Assembly: GCA_027489835.1 (NCBI GenBank)
Contig: JAIXZF010000453.1
Location: 1 to 5,125 of the forward strand
Direction: 5' to 3'
Length of the DNA stretch: 5,125 nt
From: Hyphomicrobiales bacterium
Lineage (GTDB): Bacteria; Pseudomonadota; Alphaproteobacteria; Rhizobiales; Beijerinckiaceae
The position numbers and the translations under genes are program-made. Under the pieces are notes generated by a model that saw only the letters and a program-made list of their open reading frames with translations, ran no database searches and was not told the origin of the DNA. This document shows, one piece after another, positions 1-5,125 of this stretch (the first letter of the stretch is position 1; the number at the start of each line of letters is the position of its first letter).

Positions 1-1038
1 CTGATGGGCCTCGGCGCCTATCCGGCCGCCGACAGGCAGTGGCTGGGCATGCTCGGCATGCACGGCACCTACGAGGCCAACCTCGCCATGCATGGCTGCG
101 ACGTCATGATCAACATCGGCGCGCGCTTCGATGACCGCATCACCGGCCGGCTGGACGCCTTCTCGCCCGGCTCGCGCAAGATCCATGTCGACATCGACCC
201 GAGCTCAATCAACAAGAACGTCAAGGTCGAGATCCCGATCAACGGCGACTGCGCCCATGTGCTCGAGGACATGGTGCGGCTCTGGCGCGAGCTGAGCCCC
301 GTGGTCGACAAGCCGGCGCTCAAATCCTGGTGGGACCAGATCGAGGGCTGGCGCGGCCGCAATTCGCTCGGCTACGCCAATTCGGACACCATCATCAAAC
401 CGCAATACGCCGTGCAGCGGCTCTACGAGCTGACCAAGGGCCGGGACACCTACGTCACCACCGAGGTCGGCCAGCACCAGATGTGGGCCGCGCAGTATTT
501 CCACTTCGAGGAGCCGAACCGCTGGATGACCTCCGGCGGCCTCGGCACCATGGGCTACGGCCTGCCCGCCGCCATCGGCGTGCAGCTCGCGCACCCCAAG
601 GCGCTGGTGGTGGACATCGCCGGCGAGGCCTCGATCCTGATGAACATGCAGGAGATGTCGACCGCGCTGCAGTACCGGCTGCCGGTCAAGATCTTCATCC
701 TCAACAACGAGTACATGGGCATGGTGCGCCAGTGGCAGGAGCTGCTGCATGGCGGGCGCTATTCCTCCAGCTACTCGGAGGCATTGCCGGACTTCGTCAA
801 GCTGGCCGAGGCCTATGGCGGCCACGGCATCCGCTGCTCGGACCCGGCCAAGCTGGACGACGCGATCATGGAGATGATCGAGACGCCCAAGGCCGTGATC
901 TTCGACTGCGTGGTGGCCAAGGAAGAGAACTGCTTCCCCATGATCCCGTCGGGCAAGGCCCATAACGAGATGATCCTCAACGACTTCGCCGGCGACACCA
1001 AGACCGTCATCGACGCGAAAGGCCGCGAGCTGGTGTGA
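1..1038 (+). CDS. ilvB: Acetolactate synthase large (catalytic) subunit, 3' part
   Basis: This is the C-terminal 345 codons of acetolactate (acetohydroxy acid) synthase, the ThDP-, Mg- and FAD-dependent enzyme that condenses pyruvate with pyruvate or 2-oxobutyrate in the first common step of branched-chain amino acid synthesis. The frame is open from base 1, so the gene begins upstream. Family proteins are about 560-600 aa, so roughly 220-250 residues are missing. The visible part starts in the middle domain, with the family motif GARFDDRITG near codons 40-49. It then runs through the ThDP-binding C-terminal domain: EVGQHQMWAAQ near codon 155, SGGLGTMGYGLPAAIG near 178, the metal/ThDP motif as GEAS at 208-211 with its NN at 235-236, and MVRQW with the Trp (codon 245) equivalent to the herbicide-site Trp. 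The usual GDG/GDA of the motif is GEA here. The regulatory subunit gene lies about 820 bp downstream, after a GST gene. In alphaproteobacteria this gene is often called ilvI or ilvB; the sequence does not decide between the names. Confidence 0.97.
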   Translation: MMGLGAYPAADRQWLGMLGMHGTYEANLAMHGCDVMINIGARFDDRITGRLDAFSPGSRKIHVDIDPSSINKNVKVEIPINGDCAHVLEDMVRLWRELSPVVDKPALKSWWDQIEGWRGRNSLGYANSDTIIKPQYAVQRLYELTKGRDTYVTTEVGQHQMWAAQYFHFEEPNRWMTSGGLGTMGYGLPAAIGVQLAHPKALVVDIAGEASILMNMQEMSTALQYRLPVKIFILNNEYMGMVRQWQELLHGGRYSSSYSEALPDFVKLAEAYGGHGIRCSDPAKLDDAIMEMIETPKAVIFDCVVAKEENCFPMIPSGKAHNEMILNDFAGDTKTVIDAKGRELV

Positions 1039-1083
1039 TGCCATCTTGAAGCGTGATCTGAGCCATCACAGCAAGGCGTGGGC

Positions 1084-1120
1084 CGAACGACGGTTGATCT
1101 GACATGATCGCCGCCGTTCG
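1084..1120 (+). repeat. Imperfect inverted repeat / stem-loop just before the GST ribosome binding site
   Basis: The arms CGAACGACGG (1084-1093) and CCGCCGTTCG (1111-1120) pair over ten positions with one A/C mismatch. Within the 17-nt loop, GATC at 1096-1099 can also pair with GATC at 1106-1109, giving a two-storey hairpin. It ends two bases before the AGGAG at 1122-1126. There is no T-tract, so it does not look like a terminator for ilvB. It could be an RNA processing or stabilising structure, or a protein site. The pairing is seen in the sequence; the function is inferred only. Confidence 0.4.
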
Positions 1121-1132
1121 CAGGAGATTTCG

Positions 1133-1834
1133 ATGAAGCTGATCATCGCCAACAAGTGCTACTCCTCCTGGTCGCTCAGGCCGTGGCTGCTGCTGAAAGC
1201 GTTCGGCATCCCCTTCGAGGAGGTGCTGATCCCCTTCGGCCCGACCTTCGACGATCCCGCCTGGAAGGAGAAGGTCAGGCCCTACAACCCGGCCGGCAAG
1301 GTGCCCGCGCTGGTCGATGGCGACATCCAAATCTGGGAATCGCTCGCCATCATGGAATACGTGGCCGACGCCCATCCCGAGCTGCCGATCTGGCCGCGCG
1401 AGCGCGCGGCGCGGGCCTTCGCGCGCTCGATCGCCAGCGAGATGCATGCCGGCTTCTCGGCCCTGCGGGGCGCCTGCCCGATGAACCTCGGCAAGCTTTA
1501 TGCGCCGATGGATCGCGGCCCGAAGGTGGCTGCCGAGGTGGCACGCCTCACCGCGATCTGGAACGAGGCGCGCGCGGCCCATGGCGCGGGCGGGCCTTTC
1601 CTGTTCGGCGCCTTCAGCGCCGCCGACGCCATGTATGCCCCCGTCGCGACGCGGCTGCGCTCCTATTCGGTTTCCGTCGATCCGGTTTCGGAAGCGTATT
1701 GCGACGCGATCTACGCCGCCCCCGCCTTCCAGGCCTGGCGCGAGGCCGCGCTCGCCGAGGCCTGGATCGTGCCGGAAGACGAGATGGACGAGCCGGTGCT
1801 CGAGAATTACCGCCCGCATCTGCAACACGGCTGA
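1133..1834 (+). CDS. Glutathione S-transferase family protein
   Basis: This is a 233-aa cytosolic GST-fold protein. Residues 1-80 form a thioredoxin-like N-terminal domain. It has KCYSSWSLRPW at 8-18, a Ser-rich active-site segment like those of zeta-type and related bacterial GSTs. NPAGKVPAL at 52-60 carries the cis-proline (P58), and E69-S70 is the glutathione gamma-glutamyl contact. The rest is the all-helical C-terminal domain, with the N-capping segment FSAADAMYAP from about residue 161. The start is well supported: AGGAG at 1122-1126 lies six bases before the ATG, and the protein begins directly with the first beta strand (KLIIANK). The gene sits between the two acetolactate synthase subunit genes and ends 25 bp before ilvH, so it is probably co-transcribed with it. 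The substrate is unknown. Conjugation, thiol-dependent reduction or isomerisation are all possible, and nothing here links it directly to branched-chain amino acid synthesis. Confidence 0.93.
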   Translation: MKLIIANKCYSSWSLRPWLLLKAFGIPFEEVLIPFGPTFDDPAWKEKVRPYNPAGKVPALVDGDIQIWESLAIMEYVADAHPELPIWPRERAARAFARSIASEMHAGFSALRGACPMNLGKLYAPMDRGPKVAAEVARLTAIWNEARAAHGAGGPFLFGAFSAADAMYAPVATRLRSYSVSVDPVSEAYCDAIYAAPAFQAWREAALAEAWIVPEDEMDEPVLENYRPHLQHG

Positions 1835-1859
1835 CGGCCGACACCCTGGACTGTACGCG

Positions 1860-2396
1860 ATGAGCACCTCCCACTACCCCGCCGCCAGCTTCGACCAGAC
1901 GGTCCGCCGGCACACGCTCTCGATCATCGTCGACAACGAGCCGGGGGTGCTGAGCCGCATCGCCGGCCTGTTCTCTGGCCGCGGCTACAACATCGAGAGC
2001 CTCACGGTCTGCGAGACCGAGCACGAGAAGCACCTGTCGCGGGTCACCATCGTGACCTCGGGCTCCGAGAAGATCATCGACCAGATCAAGAACCAGCTCG
2101 ACCGGCTGGTGCCGGTGCACCGGGTGGTGGACCTGACGCTGCAGGGCGAATCCATCGAGCGCGAACTCGCCCTGCTCAAGGTGGTGGGCAAGGGCGACCA
2201 GCGGATGGAGGCGCTGCGCCTCGCCACCGCCTTCGGCGCCCGCACCATCGACGCCACCGTCACCTCGTTCGTCTTCGAGCTGACCGGCGCGTCCGACGAG
2301 ATCGAGCGCTTCGTCAAGGTCCTGAGCCCCTGCGGCCTCGCCGAGGTCTCCCGCACCGGCATCGCGGCCATGGGCCGCGGCGCAGAGGTGATGTGA
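1860..2396 (+). CDS. ilvH: Acetolactate synthase small (regulatory) subunit
   Basis: This 178-aa protein (also called ilvN) is the regulatory subunit of acetolactate synthase; it activates the catalytic subunit and confers valine feedback inhibition. An N-terminal ACT domain begins near residue 18 (HTLSIIVDNEPGVLSRIAGL), continues with SGRGYNIESLTV and ends near 92. A C-terminal ACT-like domain follows, ending ARTIDATVTSFVFELTGASDE...VSRTGIAAMGRG. Aligned by eye with E. coli IlvH (offset of 15 residues), N26, G29 and N44 match N11, G14 and N29 of the valine site, so valine control is probably retained. The roughly 15-residue N-terminal extension accounts for most of the length difference from the 163-aa E. 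coli protein. The ATG at 1860 gives this length. The Shine-Dalgarno is weak (GGA at 1848-1850), and translation may be coupled to the GST gene ending 25 bp upstream. The same frame is open far upstream, but that part is a shadow inside the GST gene. Confidence 0.96.
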   Translation: MSTSHYPAASFDQTVRRHTLSIIVDNEPGVLSRIAGLFSGRGYNIESLTVCETEHEKHLSRVTIVTSGSEKIIDQIKNQLDRLVPVHRVVDLTLQGESIERELALLKVVGKGDQRMEALRLATAFGARTIDATVTSFVFELTGASDEIERFVKVLSPCGLAEVSRTGIAAMGRGAEVM

Positions 2397-2409
2397 GCGT
2401 CAGGGACCG

Positions 2410-2625
2410 ATGAGCCTCGATCTCGACCTGCTGGCCAAGTTCTGCGCCACGCTCGGCTTCGGCCTGTTCCTGTGGCCGATGATTCAGCGCGTGCGTGGGC
2501 TCGACACCGAGCAGGCGGCGAAGGAGCGCGCGCAGCTCAAATCGCGCTCATGGTGGATCGGGTTCGTGCTCATCTGCCTCGCGCTGCTGTTCCAGCGGCT
2601 GGCGTCCCAGCAGGCGGGGCTCTGA
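2410..2625 (+). CDS. Small two-helix membrane protein, function unknown
   Basis: This encodes 71 aa. A hydrophobic segment at about residues 6-25 (LAKFCATLGFGLFLWPMIQR) is followed by a charged, Lys/Arg/Glu-rich middle with a Gln/Ala-rich stretch (26-46) and a second hydrophobic segment at about 47-63 (SWWIGFVLICLALLFQRL). It therefore looks like a helical hairpin in the inner membrane. I do not recognise a family. The case for a real gene is positional: the ATG lies 13 bp after the ilvH stop with AGGGA at 2402-2406 (a rather short spacing), and the stop is 3 bp before the LysE-type gene, so it fills the gap exactly. It may be a housekeeping small membrane protein or an accessory to the adjacent exporter; the latter is speculation. 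Confidence 0.75.
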   Translation: MSLDLDLLAKFCATLGFGLFLWPMIQRVRGLDTEQAAKERAQLKSRSWWIGFVLICLALLFQRLASQQAGL

Positions 2626-2628
2626 TCC

Positions 2629-3237
2629 ATGCCGCTCGAGCAGTTCGGCGCCCTTGTCGTGTTCGCCATCGTGATGTCGGCCACGCCGGGGCCGAACAAC
2701 ATGATGCTGCTGACCTCCGGCGTGAACTTCGGCTTCCGCCGCACGGTGCCGCACATGCTCGGCATCAGTCTCGGCGTCATGAGCCTGCTGCTGGCGATCG
2801 GCTTCGGCCTGCACGAGATCCTGACCCGCTGGCCCGCGATCTTCACTGCCATCAAATACGCCGGCGCCGCCTATCTGCTGTGGCTGGCCTGGCTGATCGC
2901 GACATCCGCGCCCCTCAAGGACGGCTCGGGCACGTCGGGCGGCCGGCCGATGACATGGCTCGAGGCGGCCGCCTTCCAATGGGTCAACCCCAAGGCCTGG
3001 GTGATGGCCGTGGGCGCCATGGCCACCTACACGGTGGAAAGCGCCTATGCCCTCACCGTCCTCATCGTCGCCCTCGTCTTCGGCTTCGTCTGCGGACCGG
3101 CGACCGGGACCTGGACGCTGTTCGGCGTGGCGCTGCGGCGCTGGCTGTCCGATCCCGTGCTGAACCGCGCTTTCAACCTCGCCATGGCCGCCGCGCTCGT
3201 CGCCTCGCTCTGGCCCATCGCCGCGGAGTGGCTGTGA
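2629..3237 (+). CDS. LysE/RhtB-family amino acid exporter
   Basis: This 202-aa integral inner-membrane protein has the usual length and architecture of the LysE/RhtB translocator family, whose members export amino acids such as lysine, threonine, homoserine, leucine and cysteine by proton exchange. The family signature TPGPNN is at residues 19-24 in the first helix, and FQWVNPKAWVMA, with the conserved NPKAW at 120-124, starts the second half. About six hydrophobic segments can be seen, near 5-25, 42-61, 70-92, 112-133, 139-162 and 180-200. The start ATG lies 3 bp after the stop of the small membrane protein, which points to coupled translation. The location between ilvH and ilvC makes a branched-chain or related amino acid a plausible substrate, but family specificity cannot be read from the sequence. 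Confidence 0.93.
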   Translation: MPLEQFGALVVFAIVMSATPGPNNMMLLTSGVNFGFRRTVPHMLGISLGVMSLLLAIGFGLHEILTRWPAIFTAIKYAGAAYLLWLAWLIATSAPLKDGSGTSGGRPMTWLEAAAFQWVNPKAWVMAVGAMATYTVESAYALTVLIVALVFGFVCGPATGTWTLFGVALRRWLSDPVLNRAFNLAMAAALVASLWPIAAEWL

Positions 3238-3320
3238 TGCTGCGCGCCATGCATGCCTGCCCGCTTTACGCACCGGTGCCGCTCCACTAAAGCACCCTCG
3301 ACCGCCCTTTCATGTCCCGA

Positions 3321-3343
3321 AAACAGGTCGCTCAAGACCGTTT
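3321..3343 (+). repeat. Small hairpin in the ilvC leader
   Basis: AAAC-A-GGTC (3321-3329) can pair with GACCGTTT (3336-3343), leaving one bulged A and a six-base loop, GCTCAA. It lies 11 bases upstream of the AAGGA of ilvC. The stem is short and partly A-T, and there is no T-run long enough for a terminator. It could influence the stability or translation of the ilvC mRNA; this is a weak structural call only. Confidence 0.25.
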
Positions 3344-3353
3344 GTAACCTCCG

Positions 3354-3358
3354 AAGGA
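3354..3358 (+). promoter_or_regulatory. Ribosome binding site that decides the ilvC start
   Basis: AAGGA precedes two in-frame ATGs at 3360 and 3366. It lies only one base from the first but seven from the second. The second also gives the N-terminus MRVYYDRDADL, which is where class I IlvC proteins normally begin. The start at 3366 is therefore preferred, two codons downstream of the longest frame. Confidence 0.75.
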
Positions 3359-3365
3359 AATGCCC

Positions 3366-4385
3366 ATGCGCGTTTATTATGATCGTGACGCCGACCTGAA
3401 CCTGATCAAGGGCAAGAAGGTCTGCATCGTCGGCTACGGCTCGCAGGGCCATGCCCACGCGCTCAACCTGCGCGACTCGGGCGTCAAGGACGTGCGCATC
3501 GCGCTGAAGGCCGGCTCGGCCACGCGCAAGAAGGCCGAGGGCGCGGGCTTCGCCTGCATGACCCCGACCGAGGCCGCCCAGTGGGCCGACCTCATCATGA
3601 TGCTGACGCCGGACGAGCTGCAGGCCGACATCTACCGCGACGAGCTGCACGCCAACATGAAGGAAGGCGCGGCCCTGTGCTTCGCCCACGGCCTCAACGT
3701 CCACTTCAACCTGATCGAGGCCCGCAAGGATCTCGACGTCTTCATGATCGCGCCGAAAGGCCCTGGCCACACCGTGCGCTCGGAGTACCAGCGCGGCGGC
3801 GGCGTTCCCACGCTGGTGGCGATCCATCAGGACGCCTCGGGCAACGCCCATGACCTCGCGCTCTCCTATGCCTGCGCCAATGGCGGCGGCCGCGCCGGCA
3901 TCATCGAGACCTCGTTCAAGGAAGAATGCGAGACCGACCTGTTCGGCGAGCAGGTCGTTCTCTGCGGCGGCCTCGTCGAGCTGATCAAGGCCGGCTACGA
4001 GACGCTGACCGAGGCGGGCTACGCGCCCGAGATGGCCTATTTCGAGTGCCTGCACGAGGTGAAGCTGATCGTGGACCTGATCTACGAAGGCGGCATCGCC
4101 AACATGAACTACTCGATCTCCAACACCGCCGAGTATGGCGAGTACGTCACGGGCCCCCGCATCATCACCGCCGAGACCAAGGCCGAGATGAAGCGCGTGC
4201 TGCACGATATCCAGTCCGGCAAGTTCACGCGCGACTGGATGCTCGAGAACAAGGTCAACCAGACCTCGTTCAAGGCCACCCGCGCCGCCATGGCGGCCCA
4301 TCCGATCGAGGAAGTGGGCGCGAAGCTGCGCGACATGATGCCGTGGATCAAGGCCAAGGCGCTGGTGGATAAGAGCAAGAACTGA
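3366..4385 (+). CDS. ilvC: Ketol-acid reductoisomerase (class I, NADP-type)
   Basis: This 339-aa enzyme of the cytosol is the second step of valine, leucine and isoleucine synthesis. It performs Mg-dependent alkyl migration and NADPH-dependent reduction of acetolactate or acetohydroxybutyrate to the dihydroxy acids. The N-terminal Rossmann domain has GYGSQG at 23-28. The loop after the second strand, LKAGSATRKKAE (47-58), has the seven-residue form with Ser/Thr and Lys expected for NADPH binding. The catalytic region includes FAHG near 106-109 and the APKGPGHTVRSEY segment. The metal-binding helix ETDLFGEQ carries the conserved Asp and Glu near 191 and 195. FECLHEVKLIVDLIYEGG follows near 225-242, and NYSISNTAEYG near 247-257 carries the substrate-binding Ser. 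The length is that of a complete short-form enzyme with no lesion. It lies 128 bp after the LysE gene, so it may have its own promoter, and it is followed by an intrinsic terminator. Confidence 0.98.
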   Translation: MRVYYDRDADLNLIKGKKVCIVGYGSQGHAHALNLRDSGVKDVRIALKAGSATRKKAEGAGFACMTPTEAAQWADLIMMLTPDELQADIYRDELHANMKEGAALCFAHGLNVHFNLIEARKDLDVFMIAPKGPGHTVRSEYQRGGGVPTLVAIHQDASGNAHDLALSYACANGGGRAGIIETSFKEECETDLFGEQVVLCGGLVELIKAGYETLTEAGYAPEMAYFECLHEVKLIVDLIYEGGIANMNYSISNTAEYGEYVTGPRIITAETKAEMKRVLHDIQSGKFTRDWMLENKVNQTSFKATRAAMAAHPIEEVGAKLRDMMPWIKAKALVDKSKN

Positions 4386-4392
4386 GCGAAGA

Positions 4393-4409
4393 GCGCAATA
4401 ATATTGCGC
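4393..4409. repeat. Perfect 8+1+8 palindrome after ilvC
   Basis: GCGCAATA at 4393-4400, a single central A, and TATTGCGC at 4402-4409 form a perfect inverted repeat starting eight bases after the ilvC stop. The one-base centre makes it a poor RNA hairpin (the A-T pairs in the middle would have to open into a loop) but a good site for a dimeric DNA-binding protein. Its A/T core stands out from the GC-rich surroundings. It lies upstream of the terminator and about 145 bp before the SnoaL-like gene. The role is unknown. Confidence 0.5.
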
Positions 4410-4455
4410 ATACCTGCAGTCTTTGCGTCACGCCGTTCAATCGGCACAAGTACAG

Positions 4456-4491
4456 CAGGCGCTGCTCCAAGCAGCGCCTGTCCCCCTTTTT
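4456..4491 (+). terminator. Rho-independent terminator of the ilvC unit
   Basis: A perfect 11-bp stem, CAGGCGCTGCT (4456-4466) with AGCAGCGCCTG (4470-4480), encloses a three-base loop, CCA. TCCCCC and then five T residues (4487-4491) follow. It lies 71 bp after the ilvC stop, so it should end the ilv transcript and insulate the downstream gene. The C5 spacer between stem and T-run is somewhat unusual and may reduce efficiency. Confidence 0.88.
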
Positions 4492-4507
4492 AACGACACA
4501 AGTCGAT

Positions 4508-4536
4508 TTTACACCTGCCGCCCGACGCGCTAGGTC
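4508..4536 (+). promoter_or_regulatory. Possible sigma-70-type promoter for the SnoaL-like gene
   Basis: TTTACA at 4508-4513 matches the -35 consensus at five of six positions and is followed by a 17-bp spacer. The hexamer at -10, TAGGTC (4531-4536), fits poorly. The position is right: it is just after the terminator and would start a short leader before the GGAGG at 4545. This is a tentative call resting mainly on the -35 and the location. Confidence 0.22.
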
Positions 4537-4554
4537 TTCCCGGTGGAGGGCGGC

Positions 4555-4995
4555 GTGAGGCATCAGTTGATCGAGATCGCGGATTGGCTCGATGCCGTCT
4601 ATGAAGCCTTGTCGGTCAACGATCTTGACCTGTTCCTCAGCGCCTTCGATCCCGATGCCCGCTGGTGCCTGCTGGGTCACAGCGCGCACCTACCCTTCGC
4701 CGGCCTGCGCGTCGGCCATGCCGCGATCCGCGAGATGATCGGCCTCATCTACCGCGACTTCAGGATGCGGGACTTCTTCATAGAGGACATCATCGCCAAC
4801 GAGGGTTCGGCAGCCGTGCGCTGGTCGGCGCTGGCGACGTCGCGCGCCACCGGGCGCGAAACGCATGTCGAGGTGTTCGACCACATCCTGTTCGAAGGGC
4901 GCAGCATCCGGTCCCTGACCCAGTTCTTCGACACCGCTGCCGTGGGCACGTCGGCGGGTCGCATCGAGTTGGTAAAGGGTCAGTCCGCCGGGTGA
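4555..4995 (+). CDS. SnoaL-like / NTF2-fold protein, function unknown
   Basis: This 146-aa protein has the pattern of the SnoaL-like (NTF2 cone-fold) superfamily. An N-terminal helix (ADWLDAVYEALSVNDLDLFLSAF, about 8-31) leads into a strand with the acidic stretch DPDARWCLLG. Then come a G-HAAIREMIGLIYRDF helix (about 54-69) and the long C-terminal sheet (FFIEDIIANEGSAAVRWSAL...HVEVFDHILFEGRSIRSLTQFFDT). Members include polyketide cyclases, isomerases, dehydratases and many uncharacterised proteins, so no reaction can be assigned. An in-frame GTG at 4543 would add four residues. However, GGAGG at 4545-4549 lies five bases before the GTG at 4555, which is the better start. It follows a strong terminator and so is probably a separate transcription unit. 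It converges with the - strand gene, with only 15 bp between the stops. Confidence 0.82.
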   Translation: MRHQLIEIADWLDAVYEALSVNDLDLFLSAFDPDARWCLLGHSAHLPFAGLRVGHAAIREMIGLIYRDFRMRDFFIEDIIANEGSAAVRWSALATSRATGRETHVEVFDHILFEGRSIRSLTQFFDTAAVGTSAGRIELVKGQSAG

Positions 4996-5010
4996 GGCTG
5001 CGCGGCGCTC

Positions 5011-5125
5011 TCAGCGCTTCCTGCGCCAGACCACGAGGTCGCTGAACACGTAGTTCCAGACCGCGCCCATCGCGGCGCCTGCCAGGCCCGCCACCCACCA
5101 GAGCTGGTCGTCCTCGAACATCCAG
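5011..5125 (-). CDS. GtrA-like membrane protein, C-terminal end (partial)
   Basis: Read on the - strand, an open frame enters from the window edge and ends at a TGA (TCA at 5011-5013), giving 37 codons plus the stop. The peptide runs WMFEDDQLWWVAGLAGAAMG, then AVWNYVFSDLVVWRRKR. A hydrophobic helix, then G-A-V-W-N-Y followed by a hydrophobic strand and a basic tail with WRR, is the typical last helix of GtrA-family proteins. It is also typical of the GtrA domain fused to the C-terminus of dolichyl-phosphate-type glycosyltransferases. These proteins help flip or transfer lipid-linked sugars in the inner membrane. Whether this is a stand-alone GtrA protein or the end of a fused glycosyltransferase lies outside the window. 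The stop is 15 bp from the convergent SnoaL-like gene. Confidence 0.72.
   Translation of the reverse strand, partial: WMFEDDQLWWVAGLAGAAMGAVWNYVFSDLVVWRRKR

Noticed and set aside
205..1044. 279-codon open frame on the - strand opposite ilvB
   Set aside because: It is antisense to the acetolactate synthase catalytic domain, with biased His/Leu/Val/Asp-rich composition, and is a shadow of high-GC codon use.
1053..1069. GTGAT...ATCAC inverted repeat after ilvB
   Set aside because: A five-base stem with a seven-base loop and no T-run is within chance expectation for this length of sequence.
1500..1859. Upstream extension of the ilvH frame into the GST gene
   Set aside because: The frame is open but the encoded peptide is Arg/Pro/Ser-rich shadow sequence. 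IlvH homology begins only after the ATG at 1860.
3360..3365. Earlier ATG for ilvC (adds Met-Pro)
   Set aside because: The AAGGA is only one base away from this ATG, and class I IlvC proteins normally begin at the second ATG with MRVYYD or similar.
3045..4301. Long (418-codon) open frame on the - strand opposite the LysE gene and ilvC
   Set aside because: It lies antisense to two confidently identified genes. Its composition (Gly/Ala/Arg/His/Val/Leu-rich, low complexity) is typical of the shadow of a GC-rich coding strand, and it matches no family I recognise.
4996..5010. Possible novel defence or mobile element in the window
   Set aside because: All genes except the small membrane protein belong to known metabolic, transport or common fold families. 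There are no transposases, integrases, direct-repeat arrays, attachment sites or obvious shifts in base composition anywhere in the window.
5005..5017. GCGCT-CTC-AGCGC hairpin between the convergent SnoaL-like and GtrA-like genes
   Set aside because: The stem is only five base pairs, has no T-run on either strand and overlaps the stop of the - strand gene; it is too weak to call a terminator.

Overview
This is a GC-rich window (clearly above 60% G+C by eye). It carries a branched-chain amino acid (ilv) biosynthesis cluster on the + strand and is most probably chromosomal DNA of an alphaproteobacterium. Three points support that placement: acetolactate synthase signatures such as MGMVRQWQ and SYSEALPDFVKLAEA, an IlvH with a long N-terminal extension, and a short class I IlvC of 339 aa. 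I recognise these from family knowledge, not from a search. I lean towards Hyphomicrobiales (Rhizobiales) but cannot fix a genus.

Layout from left to right: the C-terminal 345 codons of the acetolactate synthase catalytic subunit (1-1038); a 94-bp gap with a stem-loop; a glutathione S-transferase-like protein (1133-1834); the acetolactate synthase regulatory subunit ilvH/ilvN (1860-2396); a 71-aa two-helix membrane protein (2410-2625); a LysE/RhtB-type amino acid exporter (2629-3237); a 128-bp leader; ketol-acid reductoisomerase ilvC (3366-4385); a palindrome and a strong intrinsic terminator (4456-4491); a 146-aa SnoaL/NTF2-like protein with a GTG start (4555-4995); and, convergent on the - strand, the last 37 codons of a GtrA-like membrane protein (5011-5125).

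The large and small acetolactate synthase subunits make acetolactate or acetohydroxybutyrate. IlvC then isomerises and reduces these to the dihydroxy acids leading to valine, leucine and isoleucine. IlvH keeps the residues known to bind valine, so feedback inhibition is probably intact. The tight spacing from the GST gene through ilvH and the small membrane protein to the LysE gene (gaps of 25, 13 and 3 bp) suggests co-transcription, with a possible amino acid export function built into the operon. The terminator after ilvC closes the ilv block.

Most of the window is ordinary core metabolism. I see no CRISPR array, insertion sequence, tRNA, rRNA or clear novel system. The points worth a second look are the genes inserted between the ilv genes, the small membrane protein paired with LysE, the GEA variant of the ThDP motif, and several inverted repeats in the intergenic gaps.
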